From contig JAFNGM010000211.1 in assembly GCA_017885225.1 (NCBI GenBank), positions 11,879-18,742 on the forward strand: a DNA stretch of 6,864 bases, read 5' to 3'. A model generated the notes under the pieces. It saw only the letters and a program-made list of their open reading frames with translations, was not told where the DNA came from and made no database searches. This document shows positions 5,363-6,864 of this stretch, one piece after another. The position numbers and the translations under genes were made by a program. The first letter of the stretch is position 1. The number at the start of each line of letters is the position of its first letter. The stretch comes from Syntrophaceae bacterium (GTDB lineage: Bacteria > Desulfobacterota > Syntrophia > Syntrophales > UBA2185).

Positions 5363-6864
5363 ATGGAAGCAACTGAACTGATCAGGAAGGCAAGGAAAGC
5401 AGGAAGGTCCGCCCTGACGGAGGCGGAATCAAAGCAGCTATTGCAACATTACGATGTGCCTGTCGTCGATGAAGTGGTGGCGACATCTATGGATGAGCTT
5501 TTTTTGAAAGCCGAGAGAAAAGTTTACCCCTTGGTTTTGAAAGGCCTTGGCACCCGGCTGACACATAAGACAGAACGTGGCCTTGTAAAATTGAATTTGA
5601 AAAACTCCGAAGATGTGCGTAACGCTGCTATGGAAATAAAAGAAGCTGCCGGTGTTGATCTTGAAGGGTTCCTTGTGCAGCCCATGGTGGAGGGAAAACG
5701 GGAATTTATGGCCGGGCTGTTTCACGATGCCCACTTTGGGCCGATCGTTATGTTTGGCCTGGGCGGTATTTTTGCTGAAGCATTGAGTGATGTGGTGTTT
5801 CGAGTTGCACCGATCGACGAAATGCACGCACGCGACATGGTACATGAAATCCGGGCGGCAGACTTACTGAAAGATTTTCGCGGTGAACACAAGGTTAACG
5901 AAGATCAGCTTGTACATACCCTTGTTGGATTATCCAGGTTGGGTATTGAACACCCGGAGGTGAGAGAGGTTGATGTCAATCCTCTGCTTGTCAGCCCGGA
6001 TGGTCGGGTGACCGCGGTAGATGCGCTTGTCGTCCTTGGCGATACGCCGTTAAACAAGCCTGTGCGGCCGCATGTAGATCAGAAGGAAATCTGGAATATT
6101 CTCCATCCCAGGTCAATCGCGTTTGTCGGCGCGTCGGCGGCATTCGGCAAGTGGGGATCCGTACTTTTCACGAATGTCATCGCCGGCAATTTCCGAGGAG
6201 AGATTTACCTGGTCAATCCAAAAGGCGGTAATATCGCAGGAAGGCCTGCATTTAAATCGCTCACAGATATTCCCGGTCCCGTAGACCTTGCCGTGGTGAC
6301 GGTTCCCGCGGCGAAGGTCATCGGCCTGATCCCCCAGTTACGGGAAAAGGGCATCGGGGGCATGCTTCTGGTAACGTCTGGTTTCAGCGAAACCGGGAAA
6401 AAAGGTGTACGCCTGGAAAAGAGGCTGATGGAAGAAGCACATGAGGCCGGCATTATTATTCTTGGGCCCAACACGATGGGAATATGCAATCCCCATGATA
6501 ATTTATTCTGCACATACCAGAATGTGCGGCCAAGGCCCGGCTCAACCACATTGGTCACGCAATCCGGTAATCTTGGAACTCAGCTTCTGGTATTCGCGGA
6601 AAATGAAGGAATCGGCATCCGCGCGTTCATAGGGTCCGGGAATGAAGCGATGATCACTATTGAAGATTACATGGATTGCCTTGAGTTTGACGACCTGACC
6701 AAAACGGTAGTTTTATATATAGAAAGCCTCAAAGACGGCCGTCGCTTCTTTGAGACAACAAGGAGGATCTCCCGAAACAAACCTGTTCTCATGCTTAAGG
6801 GCGGTCGGACCCGGGCCGGCCACCGCGCTGCCGCAAGTCACACAGGTGCACTGGCTTCTAATAT
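5363..6864 (+). CDS. Fused NDP-forming acyl-CoA (acetate-CoA ligase-type) synthetase, 3'-truncated by window edge
   Basis: 500 codons are open to the right edge; relatives are about 700 residues, so roughly 200 are missing. The family converts acyl-CoA + ADP + Pi to free acid + ATP + CoA, or the reverse, in the cytoplasm. The ATP-grasp (beta) part comes first: Lys60 in LVLKG, HKTERG at 68-73, QPMVEGKREFMAG at 106-118, FGPIVMFGLGG at 125-135 and DVNPLLV at 204-210. The alpha part follows: RSIAFVGAS at 250-258 opens the CoA-binding Rossmann domain, TQSGN at 399-403 starts the succinyl-CoA-ligase-like domain, and AASHTGAL carries His493, the expected phospho-histidine. All key residues seen are present, so it looks functional. 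Substrate may be acetyl-CoA or another acyl-CoA. It is transcribed divergently from the phasin-MBL operon. Confidence 0.93.
   Translation, partial: MEATELIRKARKAGRSALTEAESKQLLQHYDVPVVDEVVATSMDELFLKAERKVYPLVLKGLGTRLTHKTERGLVKLNLKNSEDVRNAAMEIKEAAGVDLEGFLVQPMVEGKREFMAGLFHDAHFGPIVMFGLGGIFAEALSDVVFRVAPIDEMHARDMVHEIRAADLLKDFRGEHKVNEDQLVHTLVGLSRLGIEHPEVREVDVNPLLVSPDGRVTAVDALVVLGDTPLNKPVRPHVDQKEIWNILHPRSIAFVGASAAFGKWGSVLFTNVIAGNFRGEIYLVNPKGGNIAGRPAFKSLTDIPGPVDLAVVTVPAAKVIGLIPQLREKGIGGMLLVTSGFSETGKKGVRLEKRLMEEAHEAGIIILGPNTMGICNPHDNLFCTYQNVRPRPGSTTLVTQSGNLGTQLLVFAENEGIGIRAFIGSGNEAMITIEDYMDCLEFDDLTKTVVLYIESLKDGRRFFETTRRISRNKPVLMLKGGRTRAGHRAAASHTGALASN

Noticed and set aside
5438..5845. Minus-strand open frame of 135 codons inside the acyl-CoA synthetase gene
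   Set aside because: The plus-strand frame encodes clear ATP-grasp motifs at the same place; the minus-strand product has no motif.

Overview
This 6.9 kb window looks like an ordinary chromosomal stretch from a Gram-negative, probably anaerobic bacterium. A Desulfobacterota or syntroph-like relative is my best guess. It rests only on the mix of a fused ADP-forming acyl-CoA synthetase, a phasin-like protein, a hotdog acyl-CoA enzyme and a DUF484/GAF-GGDEF protein, so taxonomy is inference. There are no RNA genes, CRISPR arrays, insertion sequences or phage genes that I can support.

Layout. Positions 1-850 (minus strand) carry a thiamine salvage operon: thiM, followed 2 nt later by the first 14 codons of a gene I read as thiE, which runs off the left edge. 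A 199-bp divergent spacer separates thiM from a plus-strand GAF-like/AGDEF diguanylate cyclase gene (1050-2084). That gene converges with, and overlaps by 4 nt, a minus-strand double-hotdog protein gene (2081-3088). A 358-bp AT-rich spacer (3089-3446) holds a near-consensus promoter for the hotdog gene, with a palindrome over its -35 box, and a second palindrome in front of a small plus-strand 4-oxalocrotonate tautomerase-family gene (3447-3650). After a 227-bp convergent spacer comes a two-gene minus-strand operon: phasin-like protein (5080-4787), then MBL-fold hydrolase (4774-3878). A 282-bp divergent spacer leads to the 5' part of a fused NDP-forming acyl-CoA synthetase (5363 onward, plus strand), truncated by the right edge.

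How the parts may work together. Thiamine salvage is self-contained. The hotdog protein, the phasin/MBL pair and the acyl-CoA synthetase all fit acyl-CoA or storage-polymer metabolism, but they lie in separate transcription units. The one sequence link between two of them is a 17-bp element that overlaps the -35 box identically in the hotdog and phasin promoters (13 of 17 positions match), which could mean a shared regulator. No clearly undescribed system is visible. The most checkable observations are that shared element, the ATP-grasp-first domain order of the synthetase, the phasin-MBL pairing, and the tautomerase that lacks the canonical arginines.
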